Positions 1 through 9,626 of a stretch of DNA of 64,000 nt are shown piece after piece. Under the pieces are notes generated by a model. The model was not told the DNA's origin, did not search any database, and worked only from the letters and a program-made list of their open reading frames with translations. The DNA comes from Clostridiaceae bacterium (GTDB lineage Bacteria; Bacillota; Clostridia; Lachnospirales; Lachnospiraceae). The position numbers were made by a program, and so were the translations under genes. Numbering within the stretch: the stretch's first letter is position 1; each line of letters opens with the position of its first letter. Location: contig CAJTGI010000001.1 of NCBI GenBank assembly GCA_910575435.1, positions 353,760-417,759 on the forward strand, given 5' to 3'.

Positions 1-613
<613 letters not shown>

Positions 614-686
614 TTATTGCTATTTTGAAGCGCATCCTATAGGAAGGAGGTTCTGTCCAGGAAATCCACCAGCTGTCCGCCCCGCA

Positions 687-1442
687 CTAGGCGGCATAAG
701 AATATGCCCAAAGATTCTTCATCTGGGACATCAACCCTTCCAACCCCCAATGCTTATCACTGTTTGCCCGGCTATTTGGGTCCTTCACCACAATATTTCC
801 CTCCTCGTCCATTCCGCTCAGCACGATAAAATGCCCCGCATCCGTAAAATCTCCCGGTCCCATAATGCAGATAATGGGATGCCCCGCCTCAAGCCTTCCC
901 CTAATGACTCGTTCCGCCAAGGGAAGCTGCTCCGCCCTCATTCCAAGCCTTTCCGCCCCCTCCGTCATCAGCGACCAGGAGGAGCCGGAACCGCTGACAT
1001 AGTATCCCTCCCGCTCCGCCCATTTGGCAACTTTCACAGGCATCCATTTTTCATCCCGCCGCAGACCGCACAAAACCATGCTCAGGCAGGTAGGGCCGCA
1101 ACCGGTAACGCCCATGCCATCACTGCCATATCTTACTTTCCTCCACCGCCTGTCCTTCTGGAGATAGAGAGGAATTTCCCCAGGTACCAGCACATCAGAA
1201 GTCTCCTCCTCTTCCGACAGGATTTCCAATTCTCCCGCCTCTAAAAGCCCCCTCACCTCTGCAAGAAATAATCTGCCGGGAATCAAACACCCAATCGCCA
1301 CCAAGAATAATATGGCGACTTGCGCAACACGACTTCCCCTTTTACGCCCTCTCTTCCCCTGCACCCTCTCCTCTATATATTCCATCTCGAATCCCCTCTG
1401 CCTCCATTCCTTCTTTCCCGTCATTTCTGTCATCTGTTCCAT
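687..1442 (-). CDS. Membrane-anchored C39-like cysteine peptidase
   Basis: A 251-residue protein with a basic cytoplasmic N-terminus, one membrane segment at about residues 39-60 and an extracytoplasmic papain-like domain of the peptidase C39_2 type. Visible catalytic positions are Gln95 (LYLQKDRRW), Cys115 in GCGPTCLSMVL, His204 in AGHFIVLSG and Asp221 in KDPNS, in the expected order. Family members are C39-like peptidases, often of unknown substrate; no ABC transporter domain is attached, so it is not a bacteriocin exporter. The ATG follows AGGAGAT by 4 bases. It lies 57 bases downstream of the M15 carboxypeptidase gene on the same strand, so the two are probably cotranscribed and both act outside the membrane. 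The substrate is unknown. Confidence 0.75.
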   Translation of the reverse strand: MEQMTEMTGKKEWRQRGFEMEYIEERVQGKRGRKRGSRVAQVAILFLVAIGCLIPGRLFLAEVRGLLEAGELEILSEEEETSDVLVPGEIPLYLQKDRRWRKVRYGSDGMGVTGCGPTCLSMVLCGLRRDEKWMPVKVAKWAEREGYYVSGSGSSWSLMTEGAERLGMRAEQLPLAERVIRGRLEAGHPIICIMGPGDFTDAGHFIVLSGMDEEGNIVVKDPNSRANSDKHWGLEGLMSQMKNLWAYSYAA

Positions 1443-1499
1443 TGCTATCTCCTATCTCATTGCTATCTTGTCCTAGCGCATTAATCTGCCAGCACCCTC

Positions 1500-2279
1500 T
1501 CACTGCCGAACCTCTCCCAGATACTCCTCCAGGCACACGCCCTGGCGGTATATTTCCTTTGCCACCTCCACGCCCACATAGCGATAATGCCATGGCTCAT
1601 TGATGATGCCGGTAATCTCCGTCTTTTCCTGGGGATACCGACGAATGAATCCATATCGGTAGCCATTCCTGTCCAACCAGTCATACACCTCCTCCCCCTT
1701 GGAATGCACTCCGTCAGCGTTGATATCCACCCCCAGTCCCAACTGATGCTCGCTGGTTCCGGGAACCGCCACCCATTTCTTCGCCTTCCTTCTGGCCTCT
1801 GCCTCGGTACAGCCCTCCGCCTCATGCTCCGCAATCTTTTCATCCAGCAGAGCCTTTTGCTTCCGAGCCGTCCGATACCCAGATGCCACCGTGGGATAAA
1901 CTCCCTGGCTCCTGGCATCGTCAAACATTTTCTGCAACGATGGATAAATCCGACTGTCCACCGACTGGCCATTGGAAAGTTTCGTCAACTCCACCTGGTA
2001 ATCCTCCGGCATGGGATTCCATTTGTTGACCAGAATCAACTGCCATGCCCCCTTCTCCTCTTCGCTTTCTTTCTCCCGATCCGAATTGCTTCTGCCACCG
2101 TCTTCTCCCCTGTCTTTAGAATAAGGCACCTCGGCCCGGCCTTCAAATGGCAAAGCCTGATCACTCGCAATATAATACAAAACGAACCCGCAGCAAAACA
2201 TCAGCATCAACAAAATCATTCTTCCAAGCAATCTTGGAAACAATCTTCCTCTCAATTGTCTGCCCCGCCCATATCCCAT
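1500..2279 (-). CDS. M15-family D-alanyl-D-alanine carboxypeptidase, membrane anchored
   Basis: A 259-residue protein with a membrane anchor at about residues 20-38 and a VanY/DacB-type M15B metallopeptidase domain at about 85-255. The zinc ligands are visible: His178 and Asp185 in SEHQLGLGVD and His231 in EPWHYRYVG, with Arg136 in SGYRTARKQ as the substrate-carboxylate contact. Such enzymes remove the terminal D-Ala from peptidoglycan stem peptides on the outside of the membrane. The ATG is preceded by GGGAGG. A VanR/VanS-like pair lies 2.4 kb upstream, but no vanH, vanA or vanX homologue is present, so glycopeptide resistance is not implied; ordinary wall remodelling is more likely. Confidence 0.87.
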   Translation of the reverse strand: MGYGRGRQLRGRLFPRLLGRMILLMLMFCCGFVLYYIASDQALPFEGRAEVPYSKDRGEDGGRSNSDREKESEEEKGAWQLILVNKWNPMPEDYQVELTKLSNGQSVDSRIYPSLQKMFDDARSQGVYPTVASGYRTARKQKALLDEKIAEHEAEGCTEAEARRKAKKWVAVPGTSEHQLGLGVDINADGVHSKGEEVYDWLDRNGYRYGFIRRYPQEKTEITGIINEPWHYRYVGVEVAKEIYRQGVCLEEYLGEVRQ

Positions 2280-2384
2280 ATCTTCATTCCTCCCTTTTGA
2301 TTCCTTCCCAGCAAACCCTCTCCTCCTTTCAGGACGCCATTACATATGAAAGTCGGTCGCTTCTTCCTTTTCTCACAGAACACA

Positions 2385-2430
2385 AAAACCGCCCTCCGAT
2401 GTAAGTAATCTTACACCGAAAGACGGTTTT
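2385..2430 (-). terminator. Rho-independent terminator after the family 2 glycosidase gene
   Basis: A long inverted repeat joins AAAACCG at 2385-2391 to CGGTTTT at 2424-2430, with CTTACA and TGTAAG arms around a 4-base loop. Read leftwards, the stem runs into TTTTTGTG. It sits 80 bases after the glycosidase stop and separates that gene from the M15/C39 pair. Confidence 0.75.
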
Positions 2431-2509
2431 ATATTTAAAAAATAACTTGTGAAATTCTTACGATTTTCTTAAATTGCCACATCACTGAATTTCAACGAAT
2501 CCCAATATT

Positions 2510-4672
2510 CTAATTTCCGCCAACCCACACCACAGTTTCCTCTCTCTGGCTGCCATCGCCATATGTGGCAACCGCCTTCACAATATTTTCCTGATCCTGC
2601 AGCAGAGAAACATCGCTCCAGCGATAAACCGTAGACCTTCCCGCCTCCGGGTCCGCACTCTTTACTCCCGCAGACACTCCGTTGACAAACAGTTCCACCG
2701 TATCTGCGTTGGCATAGACCTTGATTTCCGGCACATGGCAGGGCCGCACCTGATAGCGGGAGGAGGTGATGTGGACCATCTTCTCATGGCTCCACACGGA
2801 CTGATAGAAATAATAGGCATCCTTCTTCACCTGCCGGTCTCTCGTCACAAGCCCCTTGTCATTCTGCCCTTTGGTATCTCCCTCCTCCCTGGAATCAGAG
2901 GCAAAGTCGAACATGCACCAGATAAATTCTCCCCAGACATTGTTTGACGTGACGATATCCCTCCACGCCTCCTCATGGTAAATGGACTGGTACTCCTCAT
3001 AATGCAGTTTTCCATTGGGCTCAATATCCCCCTGCACCGGCTGATCCTTGTGCTGGGAGATGGCTCCCCCGGCACCATATTCCGAGATGCAGGACGGTCT
3101 GGAATCCGTCTTCTGGTGATCCGCAACCCACGTGCAAGTCCCTCCCAGTTTACTGTAATACCATCCATCATAGCGATTGTATCCCACCAAATCCGCCTTG
3201 GCAGAACGCTTCACGTACTCCGGATATGCCTGATTGTCCGCATAAATCGTCTTTCTGGTCCCATCAAGCCTATATGCCAATTCACACAATTCCTGAAATA
3301 ATTCCGTGGTCTCCCGATCCGTGTCATAAAGCTCGTTGGAAATTCCCCAGAAGAAAATGGAGGGATGGTTGTAATTCTGACATACAAGTTCTGTCATCTG
3401 CTGCCTTGCATTATCTGTAAACAATTTCCAATCCACTGTAAAATCCTTGCTTTTTGAGTGATTGATCAGCGGAATCTCCGTATATACCACCAAGCCCAGC
3501 CGATCGCACAGCTGATACTCATAGGGATCATGCTGATAGTGGGCCATCCTCACGGCAGTCACACCCATCTCCCTCATCATGGCATAATCCTCATCCCGCT
3601 CCTCATCCGTCATGGCCCAGCCATTCGCAGCGCCATCCTGATGGTAATTGACACCCTGAATATCGTAGGGCTGGCCATTGAGATAGAACTGATTCTTAAT
3701 TACCTCATAATTGCGAAACCCGATTTCCGTGGCCTGGCTTTCCACCACCTCACCATCGGAAAGCAAATAAGTATCCACCCTGTACAGATAGGGATCTTTG
3801 ATTCCGTTCCACAAACGGGGCTTGTCTAGTGACATAGAATACTCCACATCCCCACCATTTCCAGCCTTCACCGCCGTGGACACTCCGGCTCTTGCTACCT
3901 CCCTGCCATCTCCGTCCCTCAAGACAGAAATGACTTGAAGCGTTTTCTGGCTCTCCCCATCATTGCGCAAGCTGACGCATGCATTCACCTTCCCCCGGCC
4001 AAAATCCTCCGAAAGCCAGGTGGCGGCATGCACTCCCTCTGCGCCATTTTTCATCAAATCAATACCGGCCTCCTCCACGCCAAGAAGAGAAACATTTCGG
4101 TAGATGCCTCCAAACTTCGTAAAGTCCCCCTCCCAGCCCAAGGGAGCGATATGGGTGGTGCGGGAATTATTCACCAGAACCGCTATCACGTTGGCTTGAT
4201 CCCAGAGAACCTCATCTGTAATATCAAAGCGGAATGCGCTATAGCCGCCCTCATGGCACCCAACTTTCTTTCCATTCATGTACAGCGTCGTTACCGTATT
4301 GGCCCCCTCAAAGGAAAGATAGATTCTCTTCCCCTTCCATTCCTCCTGCTCCAATTCCAATATCTTTCGATAAACGCCATTGCCCCGGTCGTAGGAATTG
4401 CCATCCTTATCCTTAGTCAGCCAGCCATCCGCCCCATCTTCCGCATTCCACGTATGGGGAAGGGATATCGCTTCATAGCCGCTGTCATCAAAGTTCGGTG
4501 CAACCGCCTGGGATACCTCGCTCTCCGATAATCCAATCTTGGAAAACCTCCATTGGGCATCCATGGACAGTTCCTTGATAGGGCGGGAGGACAGTTCCCT
4601 GTGCAAAGCATCTCCTGCTAGCTCATGAGATTCCAGCAAGTTTGGATTTTTCACTAATATCTTCTGATGCAA
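2510..4672 (-). CDS. Glycoside hydrolase family 2 (beta-galactosidase/glucuronidase type)
   Basis: A 720-residue family 2 glycosidase without a signal peptide, so it probably acts on imported glycosides in the cytoplasm. A jelly-roll sugar-binding domain covers about residues 37-200, an Ig-like domain about 205-320 and the TIM barrel about 325-610, followed by a short beta-sandwich tail. The acid/base Glu447 (WGISNELYD) and nucleophile Glu531 (SEYGAGG) are both present. The frame opens with TTG at 4672, 9 bases after AAGGGGG; an ATG at 4564 (MDAQWRFSK) begins exactly where the family domain begins and is the alternative start, so the first 36 residues may not be translated. Exact sugar specificity cannot be read from the sequence. 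It lies 43 bases after the sensor kinase gene. Confidence 0.88.
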   Translation of the reverse strand: MHQKILVKNPNLLESHELAGDALHRELSSRPIKELSMDAQWRFSKIGLSESEVSQAVAPNFDDSGYEAISLPHTWNAEDGADGWLTKDKDGNSYDRGNGVYRKILELEQEEWKGKRIYLSFEGANTVTTLYMNGKKVGCHEGGYSAFRFDITDEVLWDQANVIAVLVNNSRTTHIAPLGWEGDFTKFGGIYRNVSLLGVEEAGIDLMKNGAEGVHAATWLSEDFGRGKVNACVSLRNDGESQKTLQVISVLRDGDGREVARAGVSTAVKAGNGGDVEYSMSLDKPRLWNGIKDPYLYRVDTYLLSDGEVVESQATEIGFRNYEVIKNQFYLNGQPYDIQGVNYHQDGAANGWAMTDEERDEDYAMMREMGVTAVRMAHYQHDPYEYQLCDRLGLVVYTEIPLINHSKSKDFTVDWKLFTDNARQQMTELVCQNYNHPSIFFWGISNELYDTDRETTELFQELCELAYRLDGTRKTIYADNQAYPEYVKRSAKADLVGYNRYDGWYYSKLGGTCTWVADHQKTDSRPSCISEYGAGGAISQHKDQPVQGDIEPNGKLHYEEYQSIYHEEAWRDIVTSNNVWGEFIWCMFDFASDSREEGDTKGQNDKGLVTRDRQVKKDAYYFYQSVWSHEKMVHITSSRYQVRPCHVPEIKVYANADTVELFVNGVSAGVKSADPEAGRSTVYRWSDVSLLQDQENIVKAVATYGDGSQREETVVWVGGN

Positions 4673-4715
4673 TTTTTTCTTCCCCCTTACCTAATGTTTG
4701 TATCAATAAATCATA

Positions 4716-5888
4716 CTATAAAAATATCGTAAACAAAATCACCTCGTCCTGGCTCTCGCAAATCATCTCCCAGCCATGCTTCCTGACAATCTCCCTGGCA
4801 ATGGCAAGTCCCAGCCCAGCGCCCCCTGTCCGGGTGCCCCTGGCGGATTCCATGCGGAAAAACTGCTGGAAGATCTGCTCCGTCTTGGCCTTGGGAATGG
4901 TCTTTCCCCGATTCTCAAAGGAAATATAATGCTTCCATTCCCCGGCATCCTCCCCCTCCAGACATGCACTTTCGCCAGACAAACTCTCCCAATCCTCAAA
5001 TGCGCCCAAGCGAATCACTATCTCGGTATCCCCGTAACTGTAATAAAATGCATTCTTGAATAGATTGTCAAACACCCTGCTCATCTTGTCCACATCCAGA
5101 GAAATCTCCACATTTTCCTGAAGATCCAAGCGATAGGTCAGATTCTTCTCCTGAAACATGGGGCGAAATTCATATGCCATCTGCTCCAGCATCCTGGATA
5201 CATTGACGCTGGAACGTTCCAGGAAAATCTCCGATAGATTGAATCGGGTGATGTCAAAAAATTCATTAATCAGTTCCTCCAGCCGTTCCGACTTGTCCAG
5301 GGCAATGCCCAGATACCGCTCCCGCAGATGCTCAGGAATCTCCTTCTCCTCAGAAAGCATGGCAAGGTAGCCAATCACGGAAGTAAGGGGCGTTTTCAAA
5401 TCATGGGCCAGATAGACAATCAAGTCCATCTTCCGCTGCTCCGCCTCCCTGGCCGCCCGCCTGCTGCTCCTGGCATTCTCCCGGATCTCATTCAGCTGCT
5501 CCTCCACCACCAGCAGTTCCGGCGGCATCCGCAGCCTCTCCTCCGTATCCTGGTAGATATGGTCTACCCCCTCCGTGATATCGTCTACGTAGTGAATCAT
5601 CCGTTCAATCAACCGATAGCTGATGACTCCGATCCCCGCCGCCAGCCACGCAAAAAACAAGGTGGCGCAAATCCAGGGATTATCGTCCATGTCATGGAGC
5701 AATGGGTACCAGGGATCCCCTTCGTACCAGGTCTTGCTGCGCAGCCAGAAATATGTGATGCCCGCCAACGCACCAGTCACTGCCACAAAAAGCAGAATCT
5801 GCCCGACAAGCCTTTGCAACATCTGCCCCGAAAGGGTCTTTTTCACCCTGGATTCTTTCCCGCCCACCAATTTTATTTCTTTACTCAT
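4716..5888 (-). CDS. Sensor histidine kinase, VanS-like
   Basis: A membrane sensor kinase with two transmembrane helices flanking a short (about 25-residue) extracytoplasmic loop, a HAMP-like linker, a HisKA domain with the phospho-accepting His in YLAHDLKTPLTSVIGYL, and a HATPase domain with N-box (DNLFKNAFYYS) and G-boxes (GAGLGLAIAREIV). The start was set at the ATG at 5888, which overlaps the end of the response regulator gene by 8 bases and follows GGAGTGGGG; a longer reading would run 19 codons back into that gene. It phosphorylates the regulator encoded just upstream. VanS-like in overall form, but the small loop gives no hint of ligand. Confidence 0.9.
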   Translation of the reverse strand: MSKEIKLVGGKESRVKKTLSGQMLQRLVGQILLFVAVTGALAGITYFWLRSKTWYEGDPWYPLLHDMDDNPWICATLFFAWLAAGIGVISYRLIERMIHYVDDITEGVDHIYQDTEERLRMPPELLVVEEQLNEIRENARSSRRAAREAEQRKMDLIVYLAHDLKTPLTSVIGYLAMLSEEKEIPEHLRERYLGIALDKSERLEELINEFFDITRFNLSEIFLERSSVNVSRMLEQMAYEFRPMFQEKNLTYRLDLQENVEISLDVDKMSRVFDNLFKNAFYYSYGDTEIVIRLGAFEDWESLSGESACLEGEDAGEWKHYISFENRGKTIPKAKTEQIFQQFFRMESARGTRTGGAGLGLAIAREIVRKHGWEMICESQDEVILFTIFL

Positions 5889-6588
5889 CATCAATCTTGT
5901 ACCCCACTCCCCACACGGTCTTAATAAATTTCGGCCTTCTGGCATTTTCCTTCAACTTCTCCCGAAGTCTGGCGATATGGGCCATCACCGTATTATTGGA
6001 GTCATAATACTTTTCCTGCCACACCGCCTCAAACAATTCCTCGGAGGAAACCACTTCCCCACAGTGGCGGCACAGATAGAGCAAGATAGAAAACTCCATG
6101 GGAGTCAGAGAAACCTCCTCCCCGTATAGCAGACAGCGATGATTTCTCACCTCCACCTCCAGCCCCCGAATATCATACCGCTCTCCCTGCTCCTCCATTT
6201 CCTTTTTTCCCGCCAGATTATACCGTCCCGCCCTGCGCAGCTGAGCCCGAACCCTGGCCGCCACCTCCATGGGATTGAAAGGCTTCGTGATATAATCATC
6301 ACTTCCCAGAGCCATGCCCATAATCTTGTCCCCATCCTCCACTCTGGCCGTGAGCATGATGATTGGAAAAAACCACTTTTTCCGAAGAGTTTTGCACAGA
6401 GAAAACCCATCCATCCCCGGCAGCATCACGTCCAGCAGAGCCAAGTCAATCTCCTCTTCCTCCACCAGCCGCAAAGCCTCTGCGCCGTCATGGCACACCA
6501 GAACCCGAAATCCCTCATTGGACAAATATGCCTCCAGAAGTTCTCCAATCTCTTCCTCGTCATCCACCACAAGAATCGTCTCTGCCAT
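5881..6588 (-). CDS. OmpR/VanR-family response regulator
   Basis: A 235-residue regulator: receiver domain at about residues 1-120 with acidic pocket Asp9/Asp10, phospho-acceptor Asp53 (LLDVMLPGMDG) and Lys in ITKPFNPME, followed by a winged-helix DNA-binding domain ending KTVWGVGYKIDDE. The ATG is 4 bases after AAGGGG. It is translationally coupled to the kinase gene through an 8-base overlap. Targets are unknown; the adjacent glycosidase and the wall-active M15 and C39 proteins are the nearest candidates. Confidence 0.92.
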   Translation of the reverse strand: MAETILVVDDEEEIGELLEAYLSNEGFRVLVCHDGAEALRLVEEEEIDLALLDVMLPGMDGFSLCKTLRKKWFFPIIMLTARVEDGDKIMGMALGSDDYITKPFNPMEVAARVRAQLRRAGRYNLAGKKEMEEQGERYDIRGLEVEVRNHRCLLYGEEVSLTPMEFSILLYLCRHCGEVVSSEELFEAVWQEKYYDSNNTVMAHIARLREKLKENARRPKFIKTVWGVGYKIDDE

Positions 6589-6655
6589 TTCCCCTTATGC
6601 CCCTTTCTTTCAGCAAAAATCCTCTGTCATTTCCCCTCATATATATTCTTTTCCG

Positions 6656-7054
6656 TCAGCAAAATTTTTCTGCTATTTCTTTAAAATCCTCGAAAAGCGG
6701 AATGTATTCCTCCACAATGACATGCACCTTCTCCTTTGCCATCGTGCCATCATAGTCATGGGTCAATTCGTTTCTATCCTCCAGCATATTCATCCACCGG
6801 TCATCACCAATCAACTTCACGTTAAATGCAATCCGCAGCGTCTCTCTGGGCGATACTGTAGCAAAATCATTGATCTGATGGTACTTCACGATGATATCCT
6901 TCATCACCTTCCACGCAATGTCAAATGTCAGGGAAAACTTCTGCACCGTCCCGCTCAATACAAATTCATCGTTTAAATCTCTGTCTCTGGCACCCACCAA
7001 GGATTCCAGCGAAGCGCAAAAGCTATGATACCTCTCAATATATTTTCTGTCCAT
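6656..7054 (-). CDS. HEPN-domain protein of a HEPN/MNT toxin-antitoxin pair
   Basis: A 132-residue HI0074-family helical protein (formerly called nucleotidyltransferase substrate-binding). The HEPN ribonuclease motif Rx4HxY is intact in RNELTHDYDG near residue 93. In characterised type VII systems the HEPN protein is a toxin and the partner nucleotidyltransferase modifies its motif tyrosine. The ATG at 7054 (MDRKYIERY) was chosen because it overlaps the end of the MNT gene by only 20 bases; upstream starts would extend further into that gene. Order here is MNT first, HEPN second. Confidence 0.8.
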   Translation of the reverse strand: MDRKYIERYHSFCASLESLVGARDRDLNDEFVLSGTVQKFSLTFDIAWKVMKDIIVKYHQINDFATVSPRETLRIAFNVKLIGDDRWMNMLEDRNELTHDYDGTMAKEKVHVIVEEYIPLFEDFKEIAEKFC

Positions 7055-7307
7055 AACGATCCATCGCCTCCAACAAATGTTCATTTCTACATCTGTCATA
7101 ATCAAAAATATCAATTTTCTTCAATGTCTTAATCTCTGCAACCTCTTCTCGCAGATTTTCAATATCCCCCACGCCCTTTACAATGATATCAATATCGCTG
7201 GTTTCCGTCTGGGTGTCCGTGGCATAGGAGCCAAACAAAAACAGTTCCCTGACGTGATTTTTCTTACAGATGGCTTCTACTTCGCCAAGTATTTCCTTAA
7301 CCTCCAT
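7035..7307 (-). CDS. MNT-domain minimal nucleotidyltransferase (antitoxin)
   Basis: A 90-residue minimal nucleotidyltransferase with the pol-beta motif: GSYATDTQTETSDIDIIV, that is GS followed by the DID metal-binding aspartates. In HEPN/MNT pairs this enzyme adds AMP units to, and thereby silences, the HEPN ribonuclease. GGGGGAGG lies 7 bases before the ATG. It is the first gene of a two-gene operon with the overlapping HEPN gene and is transcribed away from aroF. Confidence 0.83.
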   Translation of the reverse strand: MEVKEILGEVEAICKKNHVRELFLFGSYATDTQTETSDIDIIVKGVGDIENLREEVAEIKTLKKIDIFDYDRCRNEHLLEAMDRYGQKIY

Positions 7308-7382
7308 CCACTTTCCTCCCCCTGCGATTTCTCACTCAATTATAACCGCTGCATCAGAAAATAACAATACCTTTCACGCCCC

Positions 7383-7411
7383 TTGACGATTCCTGCAAAA
7401 TGCCCTAAAAT
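7383..7411 (+). promoter_or_regulatory. Sigma-A-type promoter for aroF
   Basis: TTGACG (7383-7388), a 17-base spacer and TAAAAT (7406-7411), placed 48 bases before the chosen DAHP synthase start. Confidence 0.7.
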
Positions 7412-7459
7412 AACATATTGCGTAGCAAATACGACAGAGCAGAAAAGGAGGAGACAACG

Positions 7460-8488
7460 ATGGGAACAACTTATGTAAAGAAAGTCATGTCACCGGAACA
7501 GCTATTCGACCAATACCCTCTTCCGGAAGAACACAGAAAATTAAAAGTAAAAAGAGATGAGGAAATTAAGAAAGTCTTTACCGGTGAATCAGATAAATTT
7601 TTAGTCATTATCGGTCCCTGTTCCGCAGACAACGAAGATTCTGTCTGCGACTACATCTGCCGACTGGCAAAGGTGCAGGAAAAGGTGGAGGATAAGATTA
7701 TCATCATCCCCCGCATCTATACCAATAAGCCCAGAACCACCGGGGAGGGCTACAAAGGCATCGTACACCAGCCTGACCCCGAAAAAGCCCCGGATCTGGC
7801 CGAGGGCCTCATCGCCATGCGAAAGATGCATCTGCGCTCCATCGCGGAAACCCATCTCTTCGCGGCAGACGAAATGCTCTATCCGGAAAACTGGCCCTAC
7901 ATTTCCGATATCCTGGCCTACGTGGCAGTGGGTGCCCGCTCCGTAGAGAACCAGCAGCACCGCCTGACCATCAGCGGCATCGATATCCCCTGCGGCATGA
8001 AGAACCCCACCAGCGGCACGTACGGCATCATGCTCAATTCCTGCATCGCCGCCCAGGGAAGCCACACCTTCATGTACCGTGGATGGGAGGTCAAGACTGA
8101 CGGCAACCCCCTCACCCACACCATCCTGCGGGGCGCAGTAAACAAGCACGGCCAGAGCAAGCCGAACTATCACTATGAAGACATGATTCGCCTCTGCGAG
8201 ATGTACGGCAAGTTGGATCTCAAAAACCCGGCATGCATCGTGGATGCCAACCATTCCAACTCCAACAAATGCTATGCCGAACAGCCCCGCATCGTCTCCG
8301 AAATCCTCCATAACAGAGAGGTTTCCAAAGACATTCACAAGTTGGTCAAAGGCGTCATGGTGGAGAGCTATATCGAGCCGGGAAACCAGAAAATCGGGGA
8401 GGGAATCTACGGAAAATCCATTACAGACCCCTGTCTGGGATGGCCGGAAAGCGAGAAGTTGATTTACCATATCGCAGAGAGATTATAA
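7460..8488 (+). CDS. aroF: 3-deoxy-7-phosphoheptulonate (DAHP) synthase, class I
   Basis: A 342-residue AroF/G/H-type enzyme that condenses phosphoenolpyruvate and erythrose 4-phosphate in the first step of the shikimate pathway. Diagnostic stretches include VIIGPCSADNEDSV, YTNKPRTTGEGYKG, SGTYGIMLNSC and DANHSNSNK with the metal-binding residues. The start was moved to the ATG at 7460 (MGTTYVKK) because AAAAGGAGG ends 7 bases before it; the 14 upstream codons lack support. It is a single-gene unit with its own promoter and no adjacent aro genes. Which aromatic amino acid feeds back on it cannot be told. Confidence 0.93.
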   Translation: MGTTYVKKVMSPEQLFDQYPLPEEHRKLKVKRDEEIKKVFTGESDKFLVIIGPCSADNEDSVCDYICRLAKVQEKVEDKIIIIPRIYTNKPRTTGEGYKGIVHQPDPEKAPDLAEGLIAMRKMHLRSIAETHLFAADEMLYPENWPYISDILAYVAVGARSVENQQHRLTISGIDIPCGMKNPTSGTYGIMLNSCIAAQGSHTFMYRGWEVKTDGNPLTHTILRGAVNKHGQSKPNYHYEDMIRLCEMYGKLDLKNPACIVDANHSNSNKCYAEQPRIVSEILHNREVSKDIHKLVKGVMVESYIEPGNQKIGEGIYGKSITDPCLGWPESEKLIYHIAERL

Positions 8489-8591
8489 ATGATTACATTT
8501 TGCATCAATCATGCCACAAGTCCTCGAATGAAATTGGCTGAGAATAGCAACTTATAAGACAACTTATAAACACCTTCATCCACTGCTCCCA

Positions 8592-8744
8592 TCAATGGCG
8601 CAGTGGATTTCTACTATACGCTGATCTCACCATCAGAAACATCCCCCCAATCAGCAGCAGATAGACCACCATGCCCACATGGAGTACCGTCACGGAAAAA
8701 GAACCCACCGCAAAAAGCACCTGATAGCAACCCTCTCTCACTTC
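8592..8744 (-). pseudogene. C-terminal remnant of an ABC-2 permease
   Basis: Directly after the ABC ATPase stop, and in the same frame, about 50 codons stay open. They encode a hydrophobic segment (VTVLHVGMVVYLLLIGG) followed by a basic tail ending at TGA 8594-8592. The pattern V-x-x-V-G, helix, GG, helix, basic tail resembles the last helix of the two permeases upstream (LTVAEVGYSVAFVL then GG). No body of a permease is present, so this is read as the surviving 3' end of a third, deleted permease. A GTG at 8741-8739 could start a small protein, but without a convincing ribosome binding site. Confidence 0.4.
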
Positions 8745-9626
8745 TCAGACAGCCCTTTTCTTCTCTCCATTCTCAAATAGAAACAAATACAAATCCTGCA
8801 AATTCCCCTCCACGGGCATCGCATCCTCCCCGGGCCTTTTCTCTGACAGCAGCCGCACTTCCACCCGTTTTCCCTTCACCTTCGTATTGGAGATACGATA
8901 CCTTTTCTTCAGATTCCGCATCTCCTCCCCGGCATCGCACTCCATGGCCCACACCTTCCCCTGAATGGTCTGCAAAAGTTTCTCCGGGGATGCCTGGGCT
9001 TTCACCGTGCCATCCTTCAAAATCAGAATCTCATTTCCGATATCCTCAATATCTGAGACGATATGAGTTGCAAAGATCACTATGCTGTCGCTGGCATACT
9101 CGCTGACAAACTGCTTGAAATTCATGCGCTCCTCCACGTCCAGTCCCACCGTAGGCTCATCCAGAACCAGCAGCTTCGGGCGATTTAAGATTGCCTGGGC
9201 AATCCCCAGCCTCTGCTTCATCCCCCCGGAGAAATTCTTAATCTTCTTCTTGCCCATATCCTTCAGATTCACCATCTCCAGCACCTCGTCAATGCGCTTC
9301 CTGCCCTCCTGCTCATCAATCCCCTTGACGATAGCCATATATTTCAGGAACTCCCCCGCAGTAAATTCCGGGTAATAGCCCACCTTCTGCGGCACATACC
9401 CCAAGATGTCCCGATAATCCTCCCCCAGCCGGGAGACGGGCTTTCCCTCATACAGTACCTCTCCCGACGTGGGCGGCTCGATATCGCAAATCGCCCGAAG
9501 CATGGTGGACTTGCCCGCCCCGTTTGGCCCCAGCAGTCCATAGACCCCCTTCTTCATCCGACAATTCACATTGTCCAGCACCTTCTGATTATACACTTTC
9601 GTGATATTCCGCAATTCTAAACTCAT
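8745..9626 (-). CDS. ABC transporter ATP-binding protein
   Basis: A 293-residue ABC-2-type exporter ATPase. Walker A is GPNGAGKST, the signature is FSGGMKQRLGIAQA, Walker B is LLVLDEPTVGLD and the switch His is in ATHIVSDIED. The C-terminal 80 residues form the extra domain often seen in lantibiotic or multidrug ABC-2 exporters. The ATG at 9626 (MSLELRN) follows GGGGGAAG; an ATG four codons upstream is also possible. It is the last intact gene of the exporter locus and should energise the two upstream permeases. Substrate unknown. Confidence 0.9.
   Translation of the reverse strand: MSLELRNITKVYNQKVLDNVNCRMKKGVYGLLGPNGAGKSTMLRAICDIEPPTSGEVLYEGKPVSRLGEDYRDILGYVPQKVGYYPEFTAGEFLKYMAIVKGIDEQEGRKRIDEVLEMVNLKDMGKKKIKNFSGGMKQRLGIAQAILNRPKLLVLDEPTVGLDVEERMNFKQFVSEYASDSIVIFATHIVSDIEDIGNEILILKDGTVKAQASPEKLLQTIQGKVWAMECDAGEEMRNLKKRYRISNTKVKGKRVEVRLLSEKRPGEDAMPVEGNLQDLYLFLFENGEKKRAV

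Noticed and set aside
687-6588. A vancomycin-resistance cluster
   Set aside because: Only VanR/VanS/VanY-like proteins occur; the ligase, dehydrogenase and dipeptidase genes needed for resistance are missing.
7601-8470. 289-codon minus-strand open frame opposite aroF
   Set aside because: It is the antisense of a well-conserved DAHP synthase, without ribosome binding site or recognisable domain.
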